This document shows positions 1 to 6,546 of a stretch of DNA of 8,572 nucleotides, one piece after another. The notes below the pieces were generated by a model, which was not told the origin of the DNA, searched no databases, and saw nothing but the letters and a program-made list of their open reading frames with translations. The stretch comes from an uncultured Bacilli bacterium (GTDB lineage: Bacteria > Bacillota_I > Bacilli_A > RF39 > UBA660). The stretch lies in the NCBI GenBank assembly GCA_947595415.1, contig CANQER010000040.1:1-8572 (forward strand), given 5' to 3'. The position numbers and the translations under genes are program-made. Positions within the stretch are counted from its first letter, which is position 1. Each line of letters opens with the position of its first letter.

Positions 1-1530
1 ATAGCACTAATCGCAGTACCAATAGTAATAAACGTAATAGAAAAAGCAAAAGAGGAAAGTTATAAAAGAAGTGTAGAATTTGCGATAGATGCAGCAGAGT
101 TATATTTAGTAGAAAATGGATTATCAGAAATACCAAGTGAAGGAATAGATGTTAAAAAATTAAAACTAAAAAATAATAATTTTGAAAGTGGAAAGATAGT
201 AAATAAAGATGGACAAGTTGTAGCAGAAAATCTAAGTAATGGGGAATATTGTGCAAGTGGAGAAAAAGGAAGTATTACAATAAGTAAAGGAAATTGTGAA
301 GAAGAAATAGTAGACGAAGGACCAGCACCAGCAAAACCAATAATAACAAATGGATTAGTCCCAGTAAAAATAGCAGATGATGGAACAGTAACAAAAGCAA
401 ATACAGAGGAAGAATGGTATGACTATTCAAAACAAAAATGGGCCAATGCAGTAATCTTAACAGATAATGCAACATACACTGATGGACAAACAATACCAGA
501 AGAAAAAATAAGAGCTTATTTTGTATGGATCCCAAGATATAAATATCAAATATTTAATGTGGAAACAACAACAGTATCACCAAAAGAAATAAAAATAGAG
601 TTTCAAAGTATGGATGATGATGAAGAAAAAGGTACAGAAAATGGTCAATGGTTAACACATCCAGTATTTACTATATTAGGAGTAAGTGGAATCTGGGTAG
701 GCAAATTTGAGGTAGGATATAATCAAAGTAATAATGCAAATGGGGAAATAACAATAGATGATACATGGACAACAGAAGGAGCACAAAATGCAGAGTCATA
801 TACAACTGAATTATTAAAAAAGATAATAGTAAAACCAAATGTGTACTCATGGAGAAATCAAAAATTAAATACATTTTTTCAAACATTGTATTATTTTAAT
901 AGAGAATTAGATAGTCATATGATGAAAAATACAGAATGGGGAGCAGTAGCATATTTATCCCATTCAAAATATGGAAAATATGGAAATATAAAATATACAA
1001 TGGCAGAAGAAAAAGAAATATATATAAATAATTGTAAAAATATGATAACAGGAATAGCAGGAGATAGTGCATCAGCAGATTCAACAAGTGATTGCATAAA
1101 TACATATGATACACTAAATGGTCAAAAAGCAAGCACAACAGGAAACATAACAGGAGTCTATGATATGTCAGGTGGAACTTGGGAATATGTTGCAGGATAT
1201 AATCAAAATTTAGATAATACAAGATTAGAATATGGTGGATTTACAAGTGAGCCAATTACACAATATTCAGAATTAAGAAAATATTTTGATGTTTATGAAT
1301 CAAGTAATAGTTCTATCGATTATTCAAGAAGAATTTTAGGAGATGCTACAGCAGAAACAAGGGAATGGTATGGAGATTTTATTAGATTTGTCTACTCTAA
1401 TAACCCATGGTTCGTACGTGGTGGAAATTATGGTAATAAGACTAGCGCTGGAGTGTTCTTCGCCTACAACAACTATGGTGATGCTAACATGTACTACTCC
1501 ACTCGCCTTGTCCTCTCTCCTTCTAACTAA
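1..1530 (+). CDS. Pilin-like protein with C-terminal FGE/C-type-lectin-fold domain (5' partial)
   Basis: The frame is open from the left edge, so the start codon and prepilin-peptidase site lie outside; 509 codons are visible. An internal GTG at 559 is not needed as a start because the frame is coding well upstream. Visible residues 1-14 are hydrophobic and run into a charged helix (IALIAVPIVINVIEKAKEES), the usual continuation of a type IV pilin/pseudopilin N-terminal helix. Cys84 and Cys99 could form a pilin-type C-terminal disulfide. An acidic, proline-containing linker follows (about 100-115), then an FGE-sulfatase/SUMF1-like domain: WIPRYKY near 180, GIWVGKFEVGY at 230-240, KNTEWGAVAYLSHSKYG at 309-325, GVYDMSGGTWEYVAGY at 385-400, and a terminal block with VRGG at 472-475 and TRLVLSP at 501-507. 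The domain probably has the C-type-lectin fold and serves for surface binding rather than catalysis; that is inference. The pilin part would place it on the cell surface. The final ~46 codons are compositionally foreign to the rest and are listed separately. Most of the gene prefers A-ending codons (GCA, ACA, GTA, ATA), unlike typA downstream. Confidence 0.85.
   Translation: MALIAVPIVINVIEKAKEESYKRSVEFAIDAAELYLVENGLSEIPSEGIDVKKLKLKNNNFESGKIVNKDGQVVAENLSNGEYCASGEKGSITISKGNCEEEIVDEGPAPAKPIITNGLVPVKIADDGTVTKANTEEEWYDYSKQKWANAVILTDNATYTDGQTIPEEKIRAYFVWIPRYKYQIFNVETTTVSPKEIKIEFQSMDDDEEKGTENGQWLTHPVFTILGVSGIWVGKFEVGYNQSNNANGEITIDDTWTTEGAQNAESYTTELLKKIIVKPNVYSWRNQKLNTFFQTLYYFNRELDSHMMKNTEWGAVAYLSHSKYGKYGNIKYTMAEEKEIYINNCKNMITGIAGDSASADSTSDCINTYDTLNGQKASTTGNITGVYDMSGGTWEYVAGYNQNLDNTRLEYGGFTSEPITQYSELRKYFDVYESSNSSIDYSRRILGDATAETREWYGDFIRFVYSNNPWFVRGGNYGNKTSAGVFFAYNNYGDANMYYSTRLVLSPSN
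1389..1530 (+). other. Candidate DGR-type variable region at the 3' end of the pilin/lectin gene
   Basis: Codons 464-509 differ sharply from what precedes them. By hand count, 19 of 46 codons end in C here, against 3 of the preceding 80, and GC is 62/138 (about 45%) against 74/240 (about 31%). Arg changes from AGA/AGG to CGT/CGC and Leu from TTA/CTA to CTT/CTC. The segment lies exactly at the C-terminus, is about 140 bp long, and follows the RGG...AG.F...R.VLSP layout of lectin-fold DGR targets. Many codons between 485 and 500 have the form NNC (TTC, TTC, GCC, TAC, AAC, AAC, AAC, TAC, TAC, TCC), as expected if AAC codons of a template were randomised at adenines. It ends with a 23-nt run lacking A on the coding strand (1502-1524), which would suit the invariant initiation (IMH) end. 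No reverse transcriptase, Avd or template repeat is in the window, so the assignment is inference. The alternative is a conserved cassette exchanged by gene conversion among paralogues. Confidence 0.55.
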
Positions 1531-1548
1531 ATAAATTTTTAAATTTAT
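1531..1548 (+). repeat. AT-only 8-bp inverted repeat right after the pilin gene
   Basis: ATAAATTT and AAATTTAT are perfect complements separated by TT, directly after the TAA stop. The stem has no G or C, so it is a poor terminator. Its position just past the candidate variable region resembles the hairpin found downstream of some DGR variable regions, but in such AT-rich DNA it may be chance. The rest of the gap to 1619 is A/T-rich; I could not identify a convincing terminator or promoter in it. Confidence 0.25.
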
Positions 1549-1629
1549 ATATTAAATATTTAAACAAATATATCAAAAATAAAAAGTATAAAAACAAAAA
1601 ATCTATCCATAATAACTATAGGTGATAAT

Positions 1630-2364
1630 ATGCAAGACATTTTTGAAATAAAATGGATAGAATTATTAGACGTAACAATAAGAGCTATTATATCATTAAT
1701 AACCCTATTCTTAATGACAAAACTCCTTGGAAAAAAACAAGTATCGCAATTAAGTTTATTCGACTACGTAATAGGTATATCCATAGGTAACTTCGCAGCA
1801 GAAATGACTATTAACCTAGAAAGTCAATACCTAAATGGAATATTAGCTGTCGTAATATTTGGTTTAGTAGCTTATCTAGTATCAATATTAACCATGAAAA
1901 GTATAGCCTTAAGAAGATACTTTATGGGTACCCCTACAGTCTTAATCCAAAAAGGTAAACTATTAGAAAAAAACCTAAAAAAAGTAAAATTCGATATGAA
2001 CGATCTACTTCAAGAATGTAGAGGAAATGGATACTTTGACCTAAACGAAATCGAATATGGAATAATGGAAGCTAATGGTAAATTAAGTATCCTTCCTAAA
2101 GCAGAATACAAACCATTAACACCCAAAGACATGAACCTAAAAGTAGATAAATCAGTAATAGTCGCTAACGTAGTAATAGATGGAAACATAATGGAAAAAA
2201 ACCTAAAAAACATGAACAAAACAGAAGAATGGTTAAAAAAAGAACTAAAAGTAAAAGGTTACAAAAACATAGACGAACTACTACTAGTAACCTTAGATGG
2301 TAATGATAAAATAGTAGCTTACAAAAGAAATTTAAAAGAACCCATAAACGATGTATTAGAATAA
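1630..2364 (+). CDS. YetF/DUF421 family membrane protein
   Basis: This 244-residue protein has the family layout: a short N-terminus, a membrane helix (about 13-32), the signature stretch LLGKKQVSQLSLFDYVIGISIGN (33-55) including a second hydrophobic segment, a third helix (about 68-88), then a soluble domain made of two related halves. Each half begins with a Gly-x-(Leu/Ile)-x-Glu-Lys-Asn-Leu-Lys motif, near residues 109 and 187, and GIMEANGKLSILPKA matches the family's conserved E-x-NG-x-LS segment. The protein should sit in the cytoplasmic membrane with the soluble part inside. Family members such as B. subtilis YetF are poorly understood biochemically, so no substrate can be named. The ATG follows AGGTGA (1620-1625) at 4 nt. 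Codon use differs from typA: 13 of 18 Asn codons are AAC, whereas typA mostly uses AAT. No clear promoter is visible upstream. Confidence 0.88.
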   Translation: MQDIFEIKWIELLDVTIRAIISLITLFLMTKLLGKKQVSQLSLFDYVIGISIGNFAAEMTINLESQYLNGILAVVIFGLVAYLVSILTMKSIALRRYFMGTPTVLIQKGKLLEKNLKKVKFDMNDLLQECRGNGYFDLNEIEYGIMEANGKLSILPKAEYKPLTPKDMNLKVDKSVIVANVVIDGNIMEKNLKNMNKTEEWLKKELKVKGYKNIDELLLVTLDGNDKIVAYKRNLKEPINDVLE

Positions 2365-2380
2365 CTAATACTTTTTTTTA

Positions 2381-2409
2381 TAGACTAAAATAGATATATT
2401 TGTTATAAT
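2381..2409 (+). promoter_or_regulatory. Sigma-A type promoter for the small membrane protein-patatin unit
   Basis: TAGACT (2381-2386) is separated by 17 nt from a perfect TATAAT (2404-2409). Transcription would start around 2416, just ahead of the GGAGG ribosome site at 2419-2423. An upstream ATG at 2408 overlaps the -10 box and is therefore not a plausible start. Confidence 0.65.
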
Positions 2410-2428
2410 GTTTAAAATGGAGGTATTT

Positions 2429-3091
2429 ATGAATATAGATTTATTAACAACCATTATTTTACCAATTTTAGCTATCGCTATTCCAGTATTTGCTACAGTA
2501 TATACAGTAAACAACAGAATAAAAAACGAAAACAGAGAAAACCATAAACCATATATCGTCTTAAAAAAAATAGAAACCTTAAAAGATCTAGATATAGATA
2601 GATACTATCTTACTATGATAGGTAGAAACTATCGTGAAAAAAATGGTATAAATGTTGAAAAAATAAATACATATTTACCAGTAAATCTTGTAATTAGAAA
2701 TATAGGTTATGGAGTAGCTACCAACTTAAAATTTTATGACTTACTTACAGGAGAAAGAATATCTGGGACCCAAGCTAGTAATAAACAAAAAAACCAAAAA
2801 TTATTCACAACTTTTGATATAGCTAGTATGGAAGTAGAAAATCTACAAGTTAAAATAATCAGTTTAGTAGAAGAAATAGATGGAATTATAAACCCTGATC
2901 ATAATCGTATTTTATGTGTTTATAAAGATTTGAATGATAATTTGTATAACTTTATAATAAGTATTAATATAAAAGATGGAAATCACTATGACTTTTTTGC
3001 TTACCAACCATCATCTGTAAGTTATAAAAAATGGGTCAAAGAAAGTAAAAAACAATATCAAAAAATAATCAAACAATATAAACAAATATAA
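2429..3091 (+). CDS. Membrane-anchored protein of unknown function
   Basis: I do not recognise a named family. The start is set at ATG 2429, preceded by GGAGG (2419-2423) at 5 nt; the in-frame ATG at 2408 lies within the promoter -10 box. The protein is 220 residues. Residues 5-27 form one hydrophobic helix (LLTTIILPILAIAIPVFATV), followed by a basic segment around 29-48. The helix lacks a lipobox and looks like a membrane anchor rather than a cleaved signal. The body contains NLVIRNIGYGVATNLKFYDL (86-105), the N-x-G-x-G-x-A-x-N pattern seen in small beta-sandwich modules, and the C-terminus is rich in Lys and Gln (KKWVKESKKQYQKIIKQYK). The stop codon lies 11 nt before the patatin start, so the two genes are almost certainly co-transcribed and a joint role at the membrane is plausible, though unproven. 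Confidence 0.8.
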   Translation: MNIDLLTTIILPILAIAIPVFATVYTVNNRIKNENRENHKPYIVLKKIETLKDLDIDRYYLTMIGRNYREKNGINVEKINTYLPVNLVIRNIGYGVATNLKFYDLLTGERISGTQASNKQKNQKLFTTFDIASMEVENLQVKIISLVEEIDGIINPDHNRILCVYKDLNDNLYNFIISINIKDGNHYDFFAYQPSSVSYKKWVKESKKQYQKIIKQYKQI

Positions 3092-3102
3092 GAGGTGATA
3101 AC

Positions 3103-4326
3103 TTGAAAGCAGTTGTTTTATCTGGTGGAGGAGGAAAAGGTGCTTATCAAATAGGTGTTTGGAAAGCCTTACACAAACTAAGATACAAATATGAAATTGT
3201 AACTGGAACATCAGTTGGGGCTTTAAATGGAGCTTTAATGGTTCAAAAAGACTATCTTAAAAGTCTTTGGTTATGGCGAAATATGAATTTTAAAATCATT
3301 TTTGATAAAGAAATAGATCCTAATAATTTAGTAAAAGAATACGCTAAAGCAATTGTTTTAGATGGAGGAATGGATATTACTAACTTAGAAAATTTAATCA
3401 AAAATGTATTTGATAAAAATAAGTTTTATAATTCACCTATTGATTTTGGTTTAGTAACAGTAACTGTTCCATCCCTAAAAGCTAAAACCTTAGCTAAAAA
3501 AGATATACCAGAAGATAAATTAACTGACTATTTAATAGCTTCAGCATCTTGTTATCCAGCTTTTAAAATAAAAGAAATTGATAACCTATCATTTATCGAT
3601 GGGGGATTTTATGATAATCTACCTATAAACTTAGCTATTAAACTAGGAGCTAGTGAAATAATAGCTGTTGATTTAAAATCAGTAGGAATAAAAAGGAAAG
3701 TAAAAAACGATAAAGTTAAAATAACTACAATATCACCAAAAAATCATATTGGATCTTTTTTAGTGTTTGACAAAAATCAATCACGTCGTGCTATTAGACT
3801 AGGTTATAATGATACTATGAAAACCTTTAAAAAATTAGAAGGTGATATTTATACTTTTAAACTTCATGAGTTAAGTAGTAAAAAATACCAAAGTAAAATA
3901 TCTTTTATGTTAAACGATATTTTTAAAACTAAAAACACTTTACTTGGTGATATACTAAAAAATAGTACTTATAAACATATAATGGAAAGTAAATCAGGAA
4001 TAATATTAGATAATGTTTATAAAAAAAATATTGAGTATTTAGGTAAGGTTTTTAATATTGATGATAGTTATATATATACTATTAAAAAATACAACAAAAT
4101 TTTAAAAAACAAATTAGATAATACAGAAGGACTTAATACTAAACTAATCGAAGAAAAAATAAAAAACAAAAAAATAAAAGATTTGATTAATACTAAATAT
4201 ATTGTAAAATATATCTATAATAAATTAGAAAATGTAAAAACAGATAAACAAAAAAAAGAACTACAGACTTTAGCTATTCTTTTTAAAAAAGAGTTAATAG
4301 CAGCATTATATCTTAAAACCATTTAA
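3103..4326 (+). CDS. Patatin-like phospholipase family protein
   Basis: The 407-residue protein carries the complete patatin active site: the oxyanion-hole motif SGGGGKGAYQIG (7-18), the nucleophile elbow GTSVG (35-39, Ser37) and the catalytic aspartate in FIDGGFYDNLP (164-174, Asp166). Patatins hydrolyse acyl ester bonds of phospholipids or other lipids with a Ser-Asp dyad. The catalytic domain covers roughly residues 1-250, including RLGYNDTMKTF (232-242) seen in related bacterial proteins; the remaining ~155 residues are Lys-rich and predicted helical. No signal peptide is present, so it should act in the cytoplasm or on the inner membrane face. The start is TTG at 3103: GAGGTGA (3092-3098) lies 4 nt upstream and the GGGGKG motif begins soon after. 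It is the second gene of a unit with the membrane-anchored protein. The natural lipid substrate is unknown; a defence effector role is possible but nothing nearby supports it. Confidence 0.9.
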   Translation: MKAVVLSGGGGKGAYQIGVWKALHKLRYKYEIVTGTSVGALNGALMVQKDYLKSLWLWRNMNFKIIFDKEIDPNNLVKEYAKAIVLDGGMDITNLENLIKNVFDKNKFYNSPIDFGLVTVTVPSLKAKTLAKKDIPEDKLTDYLIASASCYPAFKIKEIDNLSFIDGGFYDNLPINLAIKLGASEIIAVDLKSVGIKRKVKNDKVKITTISPKNHIGSFLVFDKNQSRRAIRLGYNDTMKTFKKLEGDIYTFKLHELSSKKYQSKISFMLNDIFKTKNTLLGDILKNSTYKHIMESKSGIILDNVYKKNIEYLGKVFNIDDSYIYTIKKYNKILKNKLDNTEGLNTKLIEEKIKNKKIKDLINTKYIVKYIYNKLENVKTDKQKKELQTLAILFKKELIAALYLKTI

Positions 4327-4328
4327 TA

Positions 4329-4357
4329 TTTACACCCTTAAATGATTGTGATATAAT
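4329..4357 (+). promoter_or_regulatory. typA promoter (extended -10)
   Basis: TTTACA (4329-4334), a 17-nt spacer, then TATAAT (4352-4357) preceded by TG at 4349-4350, giving the extended -10 form TGnTATAAT. This is the strongest promoter I see in the window. The expected start near 4364 gives a leader of about 22 nt. Confidence 0.82.
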
Positions 4358-4374
4358 ATGATAGTCTTTAAGGG
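4335..4374 (+). promoter_or_regulatory. Inverted repeat around the typA -10 box and Shine-Dalgarno
   Basis: CCCTTAAA (4335-4342) and TTTAAGGG (4367-4374) are perfect 8-bp inverted arms separated by 24 nt. The first arm directly follows the -35 box; the second covers the start of the typA ribosome site (AAGGGAAGTGA). The arms are offset by 32 bp, near three helical turns, so a protein could bind both on one face. Alternatively, in transcripts reading through from the patatin gene, the arms would pair and hide the ribosome site. The function is inferred only. Confidence 0.4.
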
Positions 4375-4385
4375 AAGTGAATAAA

Positions 4386-6191
4386 ATGAACATTAGAAAT
4401 ATTGCGATTATAGCCCATGTCGATCATGGTAAAACAACGTTAGTAGACAAATTATTACAAAGTTCTAATACCTTTCGTGATAATGAAGAAGTTATAGAAA
4501 GAGCCTTAGATTCTAATGACTTAGAACGTGAAAGAGGGATTACTATACTTTCTAAAACAACATCTATAAATTATCAAGGTTTTAAAATAAATATTTTAGA
4601 TACACCTGGTCATGCTGATTTTGGTGGTGAAGTAGAAAGAATAATGAATATGGTAGATGGGGTTTTACTTGTTGTTGATGCCTATGAAGGAACAATGCCT
4701 CAAACTAGATTCGTTTTGAAAAAAGCTTTGGATGCTAAAGTAACACCTATTGTAGTTGTTAATAAAATAGATAAACCATCAGCTCGTCCTAAACAAGTAA
4801 TTGATGAAGTTATTGATTTATTTATTGAACTTGGAGCAGATATTGATCAATTAGATTTTCCAGTTATTTATACATCTGCTATAAATGGTACTTGTAGTTT
4901 ACATCCTGAAATTGAAACTCAAAAAAATACAATGGATCCAATTTTAGATATGATTATAAACTATGTTCCAGAACCAAGAGTTCAAAAAGAAGGGTTTTTA
5001 CAATTTCAACCAGCTTTATTAGACTATAACGATTATGTAGGAAGAATTGGAATAGGACTAATTAAAAGAGGAAGTGTAAAAGTTAACGAAGTAGTTAGTT
5101 GTGTAAGATTAAATGGGGAAATAAAACAATTTAGAATTCAAAAACTATTTGGATTTTCAGGTTTAAAAAGAATTGAGATAAAAGAAGCAAGTGCAGGAGA
5201 TATTGTTGCGATTGCAGGTCTTGCTGATATTGGAGTTGGGGAAACTATTTGTGATGTTAATCACGAACAAGCCCTACCACCTCTTAGAATAGATGAACCT
5301 ACTTTACAAATGACTTTTGGAGTTAATACTTCACCATTTTGTGGAAGAGAAGGAAAACTTGTAACAGCTAGTAAAATTCAAGAAAGACTAAACAAAGAAA
5401 TGGAAAGAGATGTTTCTTTAAAAGTAGAAGTTAATGACAACGAATCATTTATTGTATCTGGTCGAGGAGAATTACATTTATCAATTTTAATCGAAAATAT
5501 GCGTCGTGAAGGATTTGAACTTCAAGTATCTAAACCAAATGTCATTATAAAAGAAATTGATGGGGTTAAATGTGAACCTTTTGAAGAAGTTCAAATTGAT
5601 GTTAAAGAAGAATATGTTGGAAGTGTAATTGAATCATTAGGTAATCGTGAAGGTATAATGGAAAATATGATCAACTATGATAATCAAGTTCGTTTAATCT
5701 ATACTATTCCCTCACGTGGATTGATTGGATTTATGACAGAGTTTATGACTATGACTAAAGGTTATGGAATTATCAATCATAGTTTTAAAGAGTATCGTAA
5801 AATGGTTAGTAATAATGTTGGTCAAAGAAAACAAGGTGTTTTAGTATCTATGGAAAATGGTAAAACAACAGCTTATGCTTTAGGGCAACTAGAAGATCGA
5901 GGAGTTATGTTTGTTAGTCCTGGAACAGAAGTATACGAAGGAATGATTGTAGGTCAACATAATCATGAAAACGATTTAGCTGTTAATGTTGTAAAGGGAA
6001 AACAACTAACTAATACCAGAAGTGCTGGAAAAGATCATACAGTAGTGTTAAAAAGACCACGTATTATGACTTTGGAAGGATATTTAGATTATATAAATAA
6101 CGATGAGTTACTTGAAGTAACACCTTCAAGTTTAAGATTAAGAAAAAAAATATTAAATGCTAACGAAAGAAAAAAAGCGAAATCTTCATAA
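4386..6191 (+). CDS. typA: Ribosome-associated GTPase TypA/BipA
   Basis: This is a full-length translational GTPase of 601 residues, close to the family's usual ~605-615. The GTP-binding motifs are intact: G1 AHVDHGKTT (10-18), G2 RGITI, G3 DTPGHADFGGE, G4 NKID and G5 TSA. The elongation-factor domain II, EF-G-like domains III and V (GRGELHLSILIENMRREGFEL) and the TypA-specific C-terminal domain (RGLIGFMTEFMTMTKG; PRIMTLEGYLDYINNDELLEVTP) follow in order. TypA binds the 70S ribosome near the A site and supports ribosome assembly and stress or low-temperature growth. ATG 4386 is preferred over the in-frame GTG at 4377, because the latter overlaps the ribosome site GGGAAGTGA (4372-4380) and the family begins directly before the I-R-N-I-A-I-I-A-H segment. 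It has its own promoter and terminator, so it is probably monocistronic. Confidence 0.97.
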   Translation: MNIRNIAIIAHVDHGKTTLVDKLLQSSNTFRDNEEVIERALDSNDLERERGITILSKTTSINYQGFKINILDTPGHADFGGEVERIMNMVDGVLLVVDAYEGTMPQTRFVLKKALDAKVTPIVVVNKIDKPSARPKQVIDEVIDLFIELGADIDQLDFPVIYTSAINGTCSLHPEIETQKNTMDPILDMIINYVPEPRVQKEGFLQFQPALLDYNDYVGRIGIGLIKRGSVKVNEVVSCVRLNGEIKQFRIQKLFGFSGLKRIEIKEASAGDIVAIAGLADIGVGETICDVNHEQALPPLRIDEPTLQMTFGVNTSPFCGREGKLVTASKIQERLNKEMERDVSLKVEVNDNESFIVSGRGELHLSILIENMRREGFELQVSKPNVIIKEIDGVKCEPFEEVQIDVKEEYVGSVIESLGNREGIMENMINYDNQVRLIYTIPSRGLIGFMTEFMTMTKGYGIINHSFKEYRKMVSNNVGQRKQGVLVSMENGKTTAYALGQLEDRGVMFVSPGTEVYEGMIVGQHNHENDLAVNVVKGKQLTNTRSAGKDHTVVLKRPRIMTLEGYLDYINNDELLEVTPSSLRLRKKILNANERKKAKSS

Positions 6192-6205
6192 CGAAGATTT
6201 TTTTT
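6181..6205 (+). terminator. Rho-independent terminator of typA
   Basis: AATCTTC (6181-6187), loop ATAAC, GAAGATT (6193-6199), with a run of eight T (6198-6205). The typA TAA stop (6189-6191) lies in the loop, so the last codons form the 5' arm of the stem. Confidence 0.85.
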
Positions 6206-6208
6206 ATT

Positions 6209-6232
6209 AAAAAACTACATCTAATGATGTAG
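6209..6232 (-). terminator. Rho-independent terminator of the minus-strand Xre/ddl genes
   Basis: CTACATC (6215-6221), loop TAAT, GATGTAG (6226-6232). Read on the minus strand, the stem is followed by six T (complement of 6209-6214). It lies 5 nt past the Xre stop codon and back-to-back with the typA terminator, so the two convergent units are separated within about 50 nt. Confidence 0.8.
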
Positions 6233-6237
6233 CAATT

Positions 6238-6462
6238 TTATTCATCTTTATCAAAAAAATCTTTTATATTAACATCTAGGGCAATAGCAAATTGTTCTAA
6301 GGTATCAATCGATAGTGTTTGATGGGTAATAGACTCTAGTTTAGCAATAAAACTTTCACTCAAAAGCAACTTATCAGCAAGTTGTCTTTGGGTATATCCT
6401 CTTAGACAACGATATTTACGTATATTTTTTCCTATCGTATTGTATATATCACCTTTCGCCAT
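6238..6462 (-). CDS. Small Xre-family (HTH_3) transcriptional regulator
   Basis: The 74-residue protein is essentially one Cro/CI-type helix-turn-helix domain: GKNIRKYRCLRGYTQRQLAD, then KLLLSESFIAKLES (the two HTH helices, about 24-44), and the typical tail SIDTLEQFAIALDVNIKDFF. There is no sensor or enzymatic domain, so it most likely binds DNA as a dimer. I chose ATG 6462 as the start. The GTG codons at 6474 and 6471 lie in the ribosome-site-like GTGGTGG stretch and would only add VVN-type residues. It lies on the same strand as ddl, 84 nt downstream of it, with a perfect dyad in the gap that could be its operator. Such short stand-alone Xre proteins are common in phages, mobile elements and chromosomes, so the target genes cannot be named. 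Confidence 0.9.
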   Translation of the reverse strand: MAKGDIYNTIGKNIRKYRCLRGYTQRQLADKLLLSESFIAKLESITHQTLSIDTLEQFAIALDVNIKDFFDKDE

Positions 6463-6506
6463 ATTTACCACCACTTTAATTTTCTCATAAAATAGTCAAA
6501 AACGTA

Positions 6507-6523
6507 TTAGACTAGTAGTCTAA
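6507..6523. promoter_or_regulatory. Perfect 17-bp dyad upstream of the Xre gene
   Basis: TTAGACTA (6507-6514), central G, TAGTCTAA (6516-6523): 8-bp arms around one base. It lies between ddl and the Xre gene, 45 bp upstream of the Xre ATG. Size and symmetry fit an operator for a small Xre dimer, suggesting autoregulation. Read on the minus strand it is also followed, after 4 nt, by TTTTT, so a weak ddl terminator is the alternative. I did not find a convincing -35/-10 pair here. Confidence 0.5.
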
Positions 6524-6546
6524 GTAAGAACTTATAATATATGCAA

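Noticed and set aside
275..1222. Leu-rich minus-strand open frames antisense to the pilin/lectin gene
   Set aside because: They arise from the A-rich coding strand, read as Leu/Tyr/Phe-rich frames. They have no recognisable domains, while the plus frame has clear pilin and FGE-like motifs throughout.
1343..1534. Overlapping plus-strand open frame across the candidate variable region
   Set aside because: It is a shifted frame of the same gene. The C-terminal RGG and VLSP motifs are in the main frame, so there is no sign of a programmed frameshift.
3103..4326. Patatin as a CBASS-type (CapV) anti-phage effector
   Set aside because: No cyclic-nucleotide synthase or accessory gene is nearby. The neighbour is an unrecognised membrane protein and similar lipases occur as ordinary genes in Bacillota.
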